Below, piece by piece: positions 16,691 to 24,681 of a stretch of 64,000 bases of DNA; the stretch's first letter is position 1; each line of letters starts with the position of its first letter. Origin of the DNA: Janthinobacterium sp. 67. GTDB lineage: Bacteria; Pseudomonadota; Gammaproteobacteria; Burkholderiales; Burkholderiaceae_D. A program made the translations under genes and the position numbers. Location of the stretch: the NCBI RefSeq assembly GCF_002797895.1, contig NZ_PGES01000001.1:1488001-1552000 (forward strand), written 5' to 3'. The notes under the pieces were generated by a model, which was not told where the DNA came from, did not search any database, and was given only the letters and a program-made list of their open reading frames with translations.

Positions 16691-18036
16691 GTCATTCTCC
16701 TCAATGGATAATCAAACGGCCTGCCGGACTGGCGGCCATGCCGCACGACATCGGCACACAGCTCCGACGTGTCCAGGGTGCTGCGCAGGGCCCAGTGGGT
16801 CAGCAAACGTCCCAGCAGCTCGCTTTCATCTTCCGGGCTCAAGGTGCCGCTGGCGCGCGCCTGGCCCAGCACGGCAAATACCAGGGTCGGCGCGGCCTGG
16901 TACATCTGCGCCGGCGCCAGGGTCCAGCTGCGAAACAGCTGCGCCAGCATGGCCGGCTGGCGTGTCTGCACGGCCATGGCTTCGACCAGCGAGCCGCCGC
17001 GCAAGGCAGGCGGCCGGTGCTGCGCCAGCAGGCCGACCAGGGCCGCCATGCTGGCCTGCAACTGCTCCAGCAGCCGCTGCTGCCCCGCAGGCAGCCCGGC
17101 CAGCGGGTAGTAGGATAGCCACAGCTGTTCTAGCCGGCTCCATTGCGGATGCGGATACAGGGCCCGCCCCATGGCGCAGCTCAGGCGTACCCGCAGCCAG
17201 GGCACCGGGTGGGGATCGTCGACATTGAGACGGAAGACGAACACGCGCGGCAGGCTGACGACGCCGATCAGGCCCAAGGTGGCCGCCACGCCGACCCGCG
17301 CCAGCGACCAGAAATCGGCCACGATCTCGGAAATCCACCGCTCCCACAGCTGCCACACGTGGACATGGCCGCTGCCGCCGTGCTGCATGGCTTGCAGCAC
17401 GGGCCGCAGGGACGCCACCAGGTCGAGCAGCGCCGCGCCCTGGTGGCCTACCTCGTGCACGAGCGACGAGGCGATGCTGCTGCCTATCATGCGTTCGCGC
17501 GGCAGGCGGATGATGGCGACGGGATTGTCGCCGCCACCGGGCAGGCGCGTGCGCGCGCGGCGGATGGCCGCCCCCGGTCCCCGGTCCAGGTAGCAGATCA
17601 CGGGCGGCGCCTGGAACACATCGCCGGGCAGCGCAAGCGCGTCGGCGGCGACGATGTCGAGGCCGGCCAGCCACACGCCCGTCTTGTGCTCGCTGCGTTG
17701 CGTGATGACTTCGTTGAACAGGTCGAACTGGGTCAGCGCGGCATTGAATTTCAGGCGCAAAAACGTAAAGCGGCGCTGGGCTTCGGCGGCCGTGGCCATG
17801 CTGGCGCCGTCGGCGTACTCGCGCCGCAACCACGACTGGAACTGGGTCACCATGCGCCGCAAGGCGCGCCGCCCCTGCACGAGCTGGCTTTCGATGGCCG
17901 ACTGGGCGCTGGGCATCAGGGCCGCCGCCAGTACCGTCGGCTCGATCAGCGCGAATGGTTCCAGCCGCGCCAGCCGCGTCAGCAGCGAGCGCGCCTCCTG
18001 CGCCAGCATCCAGGCAGCGTAAGCGCCGATGGCCAT
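16687..18036 (-). CDS. HEXXH zinc metallopeptidase-like protein
   Basis: 449 residues. SSLVHEVGHQGAALLDLV has the zinc motif HEVGH (residues 194-198), and 39 residues later WISEIVADFW gives Glu237 and Asp241, the ExxxD arrangement of gluzincin peptidases, so the active site seems intact. A helical N-terminal 110 residues precedes it, and a Pro/His segment DDPHPVPWLRVRLS follows (about 275-295), as in several HEXXH families. No named peptidase family was recognised and no signal peptide is seen. The gene starts 4 bases after the preceding stop and overlaps the next start (ATGA). Processing of the small operon proteins is a plausible but unproven role. Confidence 0.78.
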   Translation of the reverse strand: MAIGAYAAWMLAQEARSLLTRLARLEPFALIEPTVLAAALMPSAQSAIESQLVQGRRALRRMVTQFQSWLRREYADGASMATAAEAQRRFTFLRLKFNAALTQFDLFNEVITQRSEHKTGVWLAGLDIVAADALALPGDVFQAPPVICYLDRGPGAAIRRARTRLPGGGDNPVAIIRLPRERMIGSSIASSLVHEVGHQGAALLDLVASLRPVLQAMQHGGSGHVHVWQLWERWISEIVADFWSLARVGVAATLGLIGVVSLPRVFVFRLNVDDPHPVPWLRVRLSCAMGRALYPHPQWSRLEQLWLSYYPLAGLPAGQQRLLEQLQASMAALVGLLAQHRPPALRGGSLVEAMAVQTRQPAMLAQLFRSWTLAPAQMYQAAPTLVFAVLGQARASGTLSPEDESELLGRLLTHWALRSTLDTSELCADVVRHGRQSGRPFDYPLRRMT

Positions 18037-18040
18037 GATG

Positions 18041-18781
18041 TCAGACGCCGTACAGGACGATTTTGTGACCCTGGCGCGCCCAGCGCCCGCTGGACTGGCG
18101 CATGGCGCCCTGGCCCTGGCCCTGGCCGCGTCCGCCCCCCTGCGTCATGCCGCCGCCCACACCGGCACCGCTGCCGCCCTGCGTGGCGACCTGGCTGCCG
18201 GCGCGTCCCAGCAGGCCGGGCGCGAACTGGCGCGCCGCCGCGCTGGCGGCCGCCTGGGCGATGGCGCGCGGGTCGCCCGCACCACGCGCCTGGGCGGCGC
18301 GGTTGACGGTGTCGGCGGCCAGGCGCACGAACTGCTTGGCACCCTCGAATTCGCGGTCTTCATTCGACGATGATTCCGCTTCCAGTCCCAGCGCATTGCC
18401 GGCGGCCGAAGCCAGGCCGCTGCCGATCTTGGCGCCCAGCGGGCCGCCGAAATAGCCGCCGATGGCGCCGCCGGCCAGGGGAATGGCCTTTTTCGCTACG
18501 CCCTTGAGCACGCCGCCGATCGCTTGTCCCACGGGCGACTTGATGATGCCGCCCGCCACCGAGGCGGCCTTGCGCAGGAAATTGCCGAGAAACTGTTCCA
18601 GTTCCGCTTCATTGCTGACCGACAGCAGTTCATTCGCCAGTTCCATCTCCTCGGCCTCGGAAAACATGGCGTTCGCGCCACCCTCGCCGCTCCACTCGCC
18701 CTGGCCAAACTCGAACTGCTCCGCTTCAAAGCCGGACATCTCCTGCCCGTATTCCAGGGTCGTACGATCCAAGTCATGCAT
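18041..18781 (-). CDS. Unknown protein, paralogue B of the sigma54 operon
   Basis: 246 residues; GGAG seven bases before ATG 18781. The N-terminal 40 residues are acidic and aromatic (FEAEQFEFGQGEW). Next come FSEAEEMELANELLSVSNEA and ELEQFLGNFL, then a cationic glycine-zipper-like stretch, residues about 73-130 (IGGVLKGVAKKAIPLAGGAI, GGYFGGPLGAKIGSGLAS), which resembles pore-forming bacteriocin segments in composition. Then DREFEGAKQFVRLA, a Gly/Gln-rich linker, and the C-terminal GRWARQGHKIVLYGV shared with the two paralogues. Function unknown; a secreted, membrane-active or structural protein are all possible. Second gene of the operon. Confidence 0.78.
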   Translation of the reverse strand: MHDLDRTTLEYGQEMSGFEAEQFEFGQGEWSGEGGANAMFSEAEEMELANELLSVSNEAELEQFLGNFLRKAASVAGGIIKSPVGQAIGGVLKGVAKKAIPLAGGAIGGYFGGPLGAKIGSGLASAAGNALGLEAESSSNEDREFEGAKQFVRLAADTVNRAAQARGAGDPRAIAQAAASAAARQFAPGLLGRAGSQVATQGGSGAGVGGGMTQGGGRGQGQGQGAMRQSSGRWARQGHKIVLYGV

Positions 18782-18844
18782 GATCAGCTCCTCAAAGTTA
18801 TCACCTCGGTTGGGACTACCTTGCCGGACAGACTGGCCGTCCGG

Positions 18845-19411
18845 CTAACAATCGAGCACGACGATGTGCCCGCCTTCGCGGCGCCAGCGGCCACCGTCTC
18901 GCCCCGACGTTTGCGCCGCCTGCCTGAGCAAGCCTGGCGCCACGCTGCGTGCCACTTGCAACAGGGCCGTTTCCACCCGCGCCCTCGGTGCGCGGGCGCC
19001 CGCGCCGCCGTCCTGCGCCAGCGCCGTATTGACGGCATCGATCAGATGCACGACCTGGCGCGCCAGTTCGAATTCCTTGTCTTCCGGGCTCAGTCCTTCC
19101 AGTTCCATGCCGAAGATGCGGGCGGCGCGTCGCTTGAGCGCCTGCGGCGAACCGCCGTGCAGGGGCAGCAGCGGCGCCAACACCTTGCCCAGCAACTGGC
19201 GCAGCGGCCCTTCCAGCGGCGTGCCGCGCACTTGCCGGCCCGCCGCCGTGGCGTCCAGCTGGCGTGCCAGGAAAGCGTCGAACTGGGCCGGCGCCTGCAA
19301 TTCCAGCAACTGTGCCGCCAGCGCCAGCGCATCTTCCTGCTGCAAAGGCAGCACGCCCGGCACTTCCGGCAATTCCATTTCGGGACGATAGGCGAGCAGA
19401 CGGCTGGTCAT
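18845..19411 (-). CDS. Unknown protein, paralogue C, first gene of the sigma54 operon
   Basis: 188 residues from ATG 19411, chosen because GGAG lies seven bases upstream and the -24/-12 promoter lies between this ATG and the longer open frame (to 19669), which would put the promoter inside the gene. It keeps the helix LALAAQLLELQAPAQFDAFL, the segment SPEDKEFELARQVVHLIDAV and the C-terminal GRWRREGGHIVVLDC of the family, but lacks the acidic leader and has a shorter, less glycine-rich middle. Unknown function; the divergence suggests a distinct role from A and B. Confidence 0.72.
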   Translation of the reverse strand: MTSRLLAYRPEMELPEVPGVLPLQQEDALALAAQLLELQAPAQFDAFLARQLDATAAGRQVRGTPLEGPLRQLLGKVLAPLLPLHGGSPQALKRRAARIFGMELEGLSPEDKEFELARQVVHLIDAVNTALAQDGGAGARAPRARVETALLQVARSVAPGLLRQAAQTSGRDGGRWRREGGHIVVLDC

Positions 19412-19463
19412 GGCAGGCTCCGGCAAGACGACAAGGGAAGGCACGCGGCCCATGCCCTGTTGT

Positions 19464-19479
19464 CGCAAGGGCCGTGCCA
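19464..19479 (-). promoter_or_regulatory. Sigma54 (-24/-12) promoter of the unknown operon
   Basis: On the minus strand the sequence TGGCACGGCCCTTGCG matches the sigma54 consensus TGGCACG-N4-TTGCW at every defined base except the last. GG and GC have the required spacing. Transcription would begin near 19453, about 42 bases before the ATG at 19411. A sigma54 activator gene is encoded at 10152-11549, facing the operon. Confidence 0.8.
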
Positions 19480-19508
19480 GCACAGGGCCAGGGGCAGGAA
19501 GCGGGTCG

Positions 19509-19594
19509 CGGCGAACGGCGTTTCGCCGATGGCGTAAAAACCATGGTTTCCGGCGAAGCAGTTTTCGCTCTGTCCATGAGCTTTCGAACAAGCT
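19509..19594. promoter_or_regulatory. Inverted repeats upstream of the sigma54 promoter, candidate activator sites
   Basis: Three dyads lie 55-140 bases before the expected start of transcription, where activator sites usually sit: CGGCGAAC with TTTCGCCG around a short spacer (19509-19528), the perfect 12-base palindrome AAACCATGGTTT (19538-19549), and AGCTTTCGAACAAGCT (19579-19594). Which, if any, binds the activator is unknown. The rest of the gap 19412-19831 holds the promoter for the operon and presumably one for the divergent DUF1800 gene; no gene was seen in it. Confidence 0.4.
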
Positions 19595-19831
19595 TAATTG
19601 GCAGGAATGATTACGTCGTCTATCTGCCACAGTGCGCGCGATCGGCAAAAAAATATTTTTCATTTTCAAAGAATAAAGTTCGGGCTACAGCCCCCAAATC
19701 GCTCCCAACGCCATGCCAACGACAGGCAAATAAAAACGTGGCCAACACGTAAATAGTTAATTGAAAACAGGTTTTTGGTAGCTAGGGCCTACAATAAACG
19801 GGCTAGAATTTGATTGCCTGAGAGAAACTAA

Positions 19832-21637
19832 ATGACTGACCCTACTTTGCGCCGCTTGCTGGCCATCACATTGTTCAGCCTGCTTTCCGCCTGTGGCGGT
19901 GGCGGCGACAGCAACACCGGCTCCGCCCAGACCCCGAACGTCTCGGTCGTGCCGCCAGCGACCGCCGTGCCCGGCGATCCGCAAGCTCCCGGCACCGTCC
20001 CGCCTGGCGATACGATTCCACCGCCGCCCCTGACCACGCCTCCAGCCAGCCAGTCGGCCACCTTCACGCCCCGGGAAGCGTCGCGCTTCCTGGGCCGCGC
20101 CACGTTCGGAGCGGACATGGCTGCCATCGACGCGCTGGCGGCCAGCGACAGCGATACGTGGTTCCGCGCGCAGTTTTCAAAGCCGCAAACCTTGCACCGA
20201 AAATATATCGACGCCAAGTATCCCGCCGCAGGCGCGGCGGCCACCCAGGCCAGGCCGAACGACTTTTATGAGTCGTTCTGGCAGCAGGCCGTGCGCGGCG
20301 ACGACCAACTGCGCCAGCGCGTGGCCTTTGCCCTGTCGGAAATCTTCGTCGTCTCCACGCAAAACGAGGCCGTGTGGCCGCAGACGCGGGGCGTCGCCAG
20401 CTATTACGATATGCTGGGGCAACATGCCTTCGGCAACTTCCGTACCCTGCTGCAAGGCGTAGCCACCCACCCGATGATGGGGCTGTACCTGTCGCACCTG
20501 CGCAACCAGAAAGAATCGGCCACGCGCACGCCCGACGAAAATTTCGCGCGCGAAGTCATGCAACTGTTTACCATCGGCCTGTACCAGCTGAATGCGGATG
20601 GTTCATTGAAATTGTCCGGCGGCAAACCCATCGACACCTACACGCGCGACGACGTGAGCGGCCTGGCGAAAGTATTTACGGGGTGGAGCTGGGCCGGACC
20701 CGACCAGGCCGCGAACCGTTTTTTTGGCAGCGTGGCCGATCCGGACCGCGACTGGCAGCCGATGCAGAACTATGCGGCGTATCACTCCACCAGCGAAAAA
20801 CGTTTTCTCGGCGTCAGCACGGCGGGCGCGGCAGGCGGCGAAGCGGACATGGCGCTGGCCCTCGACACCCTGTTCAACCATCCGAATACGGGCCCCTTCT
20901 TCGGCCGCCAGTTGATCCAGCGCCTCGTCACCAGCAATCCCAGTCCGGCCTATGTAGGCAGGGTCGCGGCCGCCTTCGCCAACAATGGTTCCGGCGTGCG
21001 CGGCGACATGCAGGCCGTGATCCGCGCCGTGCTGCTCGATCCCGAGGCACTGGCGCCAGCCGGCAACAGCTTGCGCACGGGCAAACTGCGCGAACCTCTT
21101 GTACGTCTGGGTAACTGGATGCGCGCGTTTCACGCCAGGGATGCCGGCTCGCAGTACCGCATCTATTACCTGAGCGATCCGCTGTCGGGACTGGGCCAGA
21201 ATCCCATGAATGCGCCATCCGTCTTCAACTATTTCCGCCCGTCTTACGTGCCGCCCAATTCGGCGCTGGCGGCGGCGGGCCTGGTGGCGCCGGAAATGCA
21301 GATCACGTCGGAACCGTCGGTCACCGGCTACCTGAACTTCATGCAGGACGCCATCAGCGGCGGCGTGGCTGAAAGCAGCGCCGTGAAGGCCGACTACTCG
21401 GCCGAACTGGCCCTGGCCGACCAGCCTGCCGCCTTGCTTGACCGGGTCAATTTGCTGCTCATGTCTGGCAATATGTCGGCCCGGCTACGCACCAGGATCC
21501 TGTCGGCAGTCACGAGCATCGCCATTCCCGCCACCAGCGGCAGCAATGCCGCGCAAGTGACGAAGGCGAAAACCTACCGCGTGCACCTGGCCATTTTCCT
21601 GGCCATGGCCTCGCCTGAATACCTAGTTCAAAAATAA
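19832..21637 (+). CDS. DUF1800 family lipoprotein
   Basis: 601 residues. A lipoprotein signal peptide ends in the lipobox LLSAC (Cys near residue 21), followed by a low-complexity Gly/Thr/Pro linker and then the DUF1800 domain (REASRFLGRATFGADMAAID, TRTPDENFAREVMQLFTIGL, VFTGWSW). DUF1800 proteins are nearly always encoded next to a DUF1501 protein, as here 9 bases downstream; the pair is exported and its function is not established. GAGA precedes the start only weakly. Confidence 0.9.
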   Translation: MTDPTLRRLLAITLFSLLSACGGGGDSNTGSAQTPNVSVVPPATAVPGDPQAPGTVPPGDTIPPPPLTTPPASQSATFTPREASRFLGRATFGADMAAIDALAASDSDTWFRAQFSKPQTLHRKYIDAKYPAAGAAATQARPNDFYESFWQQAVRGDDQLRQRVAFALSEIFVVSTQNEAVWPQTRGVASYYDMLGQHAFGNFRTLLQGVATHPMMGLYLSHLRNQKESATRTPDENFAREVMQLFTIGLYQLNADGSLKLSGGKPIDTYTRDDVSGLAKVFTGWSWAGPDQAANRFFGSVADPDRDWQPMQNYAAYHSTSEKRFLGVSTAGAAGGEADMALALDTLFNHPNTGPFFGRQLIQRLVTSNPSPAYVGRVAAAFANNGSGVRGDMQAVIRAVLLDPEALAPAGNSLRTGKLREPLVRLGNWMRAFHARDAGSQYRIYYLSDPLSGLGQNPMNAPSVFNYFRPSYVPPNSALAAAGLVAPEMQITSEPSVTGYLNFMQDAISGGVAESSAVKADYSAELALADQPAALLDRVNLLLMSGNMSARLRTRILSAVTSIAIPATSGSNAAQVTKAKTYRVHLAIFLAMASPEYLVQK

Positions 21638-21646
21638 GGAAGCCGC

Positions 21647-23095
21647 ATGACGACCACCTCTCATTTCTCGCGCCGCCGCTTCCTCGGTTCCATGCTGGGC
21701 CTGGCCGGCAGCACGGCCGCGCCATTCGCCCTCAACCTGGCCGCCATGGGCCAGGCAGCGGCCCAGTCCGCCGACGACTACAAGGCCCTCGTCTGCCTGT
21801 TCATGAACGGCGGCAACGATAGCTTCAACACGGTGCTGGCCACCGACACGCCGTCCTGGAGTGAATATCTGCGTTTGCGCAACACGGGCGGCAACGATTC
21901 CATCCACCTGCCCGGCGCCGGCGAAATGGGCGGCGTGCTGTCCATCACACCGGCCACGGCGCAGGCGGGCCGCAGCTTTGCCCTGCATCCCGCCCTCGCT
22001 CCCGTAAAAGAGCTGTTCGACGGCGACCGCGCCGCCATCGTTGCCAATGTGGGCACCCTGATCCAGCCGCTGACCCTGGCGCAATACAAGGCGGGCACTG
22101 TGGTGCTGCCGCCGAAACTGTTTTCGCATAACGACCAGCAATCGACCTGGCAATCGGGCTTGCCGGAAGGCGCCAGCGTGGGCTGGGGCGGGCGCCTTGG
22201 CGACCTGCTGGGCGCCGGCAACGCCAATGCGACGTTTACGGCCATCTCGGCCGCGTCGAACGCCCTGTTCCTCAGCGGACGCCAGGTGCGCCAGTTTCAG
22301 GTGGGCCAGGCCGGCGCCGTGCCGATCCGCAATATCGGCGGCAGCGGCTATCTGTTCGGCACTACCGAGGGCGAGACCGCCTTGCGCGACATCATCAGTA
22401 CCGCGGGCGACGACCTGATGGAACAGGAACACGTGGCGACGGTGCAGCGCGCCATTTCCAGCCAGAGCATCCTCAGTGGCGCCATGCTGCCGGCAGGTGC
22501 GGGCGGCGTGCCCAATCCCCCGCCCTACGTCAATCCGAACACGGGCGTGTCCGGCGTCAATCCGCTGGCCGTGCAATTGCAGACGGTGGCCCGCATCATC
22601 GCCGGGCGCGGCGCCCTGGGCGCGAAACGGCAAGTGTTTTATGTCACCCTGGGCAGCTTCGACACGCACGACCGGCAAAAAGTGCTGCATGCCGACCTGA
22701 TGGCCCGCCTGGCCCATGCGCTCGCCTACTTCGACACGACCCTGGCGGCCCTGCAGGGCGCCGACCTGCGCTCCCAGGTGACGACATTTACAGCGTCTGA
22801 CTTCGGCCGTACCTTCAGCAGCAACGGCGACGGCACGGATCATGGCTGGGGCGCCCACCACTTTGTCGTGGGCGGCGCCGTGAAAGGGCGCGACATCTAC
22901 GGCGCCTTCCCCGTCACGGGCGTCGGCCATGCGCTGGACGTCGGGTCCGGCGCCCTGCTGCCGACCACGTCCGTCGACCAGTACGGCGCCACCCTGGCCA
23001 AGTGGTTCGGCGTGGCCGACAGCCAGCTGGCCGAGGTGTTCCCGAACATCGGCAACTTCAGCCGGCGCGATCTTGGTTTCATGACGACAAGTTAG
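21647..23095 (+). CDS. DUF1501 family protein, Tat-exported
   Basis: 482 residues with a twin-arginine signal (SRRRFLGSMLGLAGSTAAPF) and the DUF1501 domain (LVCLFMNGGNDSFNTVL, SDFGRTFSSNGDGTDHGWGAHHF). The domain belongs to the alkaline phosphatase/sulfatase-like fold. It forms a two-gene unit with the DUF1800 gene just upstream. The last codons overlap by 4 bases with the end of the convergent dioxygenase gene. Confidence 0.92.
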   Translation: MTTTSHFSRRRFLGSMLGLAGSTAAPFALNLAAMGQAAAQSADDYKALVCLFMNGGNDSFNTVLATDTPSWSEYLRLRNTGGNDSIHLPGAGEMGGVLSITPATAQAGRSFALHPALAPVKELFDGDRAAIVANVGTLIQPLTLAQYKAGTVVLPPKLFSHNDQQSTWQSGLPEGASVGWGGRLGDLLGAGNANATFTAISAASNALFLSGRQVRQFQVGQAGAVPIRNIGGSGYLFGTTEGETALRDIISTAGDDLMEQEHVATVQRAISSQSILSGAMLPAGAGGVPNPPPYVNPNTGVSGVNPLAVQLQTVARIIAGRGALGAKRQVFYVTLGSFDTHDRQKVLHADLMARLAHALAYFDTTLAALQGADLRSQVTTFTASDFGRTFSSNGDGTDHGWGAHHFVVGGAVKGRDIYGAFPVTGVGHALDVGSGALLPTTSVDQYGATLAKWFGVADSQLAEVFPNIGNFSRRDLGFMTTS

Positions 23096-23928
23096 CCGTT
23101 CACGGCGACGACCAGGGTGGCGACGTAGCCGTCCGTGGCATTGCCCGTCACATTGGCCATCTGCAGGCCGGTGCCATCGCTGAAGACATTGTCGGTGGCA
23201 TGGCTGATCTGCGCCAGGTTGCGCACGCTGGCCGTGTAGCCGCTGGCCGTGTAGGCCTCGTTCAGCGTCGCCAGCGGAAACGTGAACTGCGACGTCTTGA
23301 TGCGGTTTGTGGCAGAGGCCGCCTTGGCCAGGCTGGGATAGACCTCGAAGTGCACGTGCGGCATGCGTCCCGCGTAGCAGCCGGGAAAGATGGTCGTGAA
23401 GGCGAGTTTGCCGGCGGCGTCCGTTTCCTGCACGCCGCGCAAGTAATTTTGCGCCGTCAGGCCGCCCGAATACAGTGAATACAAGCCATCGCGGTCGCAA
23501 TGCCACAGATACACGGCGTAGCCGGCCAGGCTGGCGCAGCCGCCGCTGGCGTTGAGCAACTGCAATTGGATAGTGAGTGGCACGCCCGCCGCCACACCGG
23601 TGGCGCCATTGAAACTGGCGCGGATATCGCCGCGCACGACGCCCGACTGCTTCAGCACGTTGATGATGCTGCCGCCGTTCGTGTTCGTGCCATCGGCCGG
23701 ATACGGCCCGCCCGTTTCCTCGGGTATCACCATGCAGGCGCCCGTGGCCGGTAGCGTGACGGCGCCGCTGCTGGCCGCCGTGGCGCCGGCGTCCGAACCG
23801 CCGCCGCAGCCGATCAAAGGCAAGGTGGCGGCGCCGGCCAGCAGCCAGCGCAGCACTTGCCGCCGCTCGGCCGCCTGCCGCAGCATCATTTCGAGGTCGG
23901 ATGCCAGAGCGTGATCATGTAATTCCAT
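23092..23928 (-). CDS. Intradiol ring-cleavage dioxygenase-like lipoprotein
   Basis: 278 residues; ATG 23928 with GGAG upstream. RRQVLRWLLAGAATLPLIGC is a Tat-like leader with a lipobox, so the protein is probably exported folded and lipid-anchored. The core has PEETGGPYPADG near the start of the domain, GYAVYLWHCDRDGLYSLYS (Tyr and His metal ligands) and FPGCYAGRMPHVHFEV (Tyr, His, His), matching protocatechuate 3,4-dioxygenase-like proteins with Fe(III). Exported members have unknown substrates; aromatic compounds in the periplasm are an inference. Confidence 0.85.
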   Translation of the reverse strand: MELHDHALASDLEMMLRQAAERRQVLRWLLAGAATLPLIGCGGGSDAGATAASSGAVTLPATGACMVIPEETGGPYPADGTNTNGGSIINVLKQSGVVRGDIRASFNGATGVAAGVPLTIQLQLLNASGGCASLAGYAVYLWHCDRDGLYSLYSGGLTAQNYLRGVQETDAAGKLAFTTIFPGCYAGRMPHVHFEVYPSLAKAASATNRIKTSQFTFPLATLNEAYTASGYTASVRNLAQISHATDNVFSDGTGLQMANVTGNATDGYVATLVVAVNG

Positions 23929-24059
23929 ACATACTCCATCAAGTGGGGCAAGCCCGCCAGGGCGGGGTTCAGGCTGGCGCACAGGTACAACACCTGCGTG
24001 GCCCGTCGCGAGAGCGCGTGGATGCGCATGCCGGCTCTCCCTGTGCTCGCGCCTGCCGT

Positions 24060-24488
24060 CTATTCGGCGCGCTGCAGGTGGCGCGGGCTCTGGCGGGCGT
24101 CATCGCGCTGCTGCGCCTGCTGGCGCTGTTCCGGCGTCAGCACGGCCAGCAATTGCTGCTCGAGGCGCGCATGCAGCAAGCTGATCTTCGCCATGGCTTG
24201 CGCGGCCGTGTTCGCCAGCGCACTGGCTTTCGCATCGTCGTAGGCGCTGGAGGCGGCAAGCGCACGCAACTGCTCGTGGGCCTTGAAGGCGATCTTTTCC
24301 TGTTCCCGCAACTCAGGCGCCTGGGCGTAGGTGGCGGCGAAAACCTTGTCTTGCTGCGTTTCGTTCAACTCGATGCCGTGCAGAAACGGCGGCAAGCCGG
24401 GCGGCGGCCCTTGCTGGGCCAATGCCAGCAAGGGCATGCTGCAGGCGGACAACAGCAACAGGGAGACAGTGATGCTCAGGTATTTCAT
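24060..24488 (-). CDS. Spy/CpxP-like periplasmic LTXXQ protein
   Basis: 142 residues with a signal peptide (SITVSLLLLSACSMPLLALA, perhaps a lipobox) and a helical mature part ending in LTPEQRQQAQQ, the LTXXQ motif of Spy/CpxP periplasmic chaperones. GLPPFLHGIELNETQQDKVF is the first repeat of this motif. Such proteins bind misfolded envelope proteins and restrain the Cpx kinase. The gene is divergent from the cpxR-like gene, and the shared gap carries GTAAA-type CpxR boxes. Confidence 0.85.
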   Translation of the reverse strand: MKYLSITVSLLLLSACSMPLLALAQQGPPPGLPPFLHGIELNETQQDKVFAATYAQAPELREQEKIAFKAHEQLRALAASSAYDDAKASALANTAAQAMAKISLLHARLEQQLLAVLTPEQRQQAQQRDDARQSPRHLQRAE

Positions 24489-24536
24489 CGGGATTTCCTT
24501 TCGTGGCGGTCAGCCCTGATTGTCGTCGTCTGACGT

Positions 24537-24616
24537 GTAAAGCAACGTCAGGGCCGCGTAAAAGCGCGTAAAGGAAGGGCAGAAAATGTAAGCGGACGTG
24601 TGTAAAAGCGGGTAAA
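24537..24616. promoter_or_regulatory. CpxR boxes between the cpxP-like and cpxR-like genes
   Basis: GTAAA occurs at 24537, then as GTAAA-N5-GTAAA at 24558-24572 and again at 24602-24616. This is the CpxR operator form (two GTAAA half-sites one helical turn apart). The position implies autoregulation of both divergent transcripts. Confidence 0.75.
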
Positions 24617-24681
24617 ACCGCCGTGAGCAACCTCTGTTGGCTGCTATCATCGGACGATATTCACCCGAAAAAAGCACAGGC

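Noticed and set aside
19412..19669. Upstream extension of paralogue C to 19669
   Set aside because: It would place the sigma54 promoter within the gene, has Arg-rich non-homologous sequence, and the ATG at 19411 has a good ribosome site.
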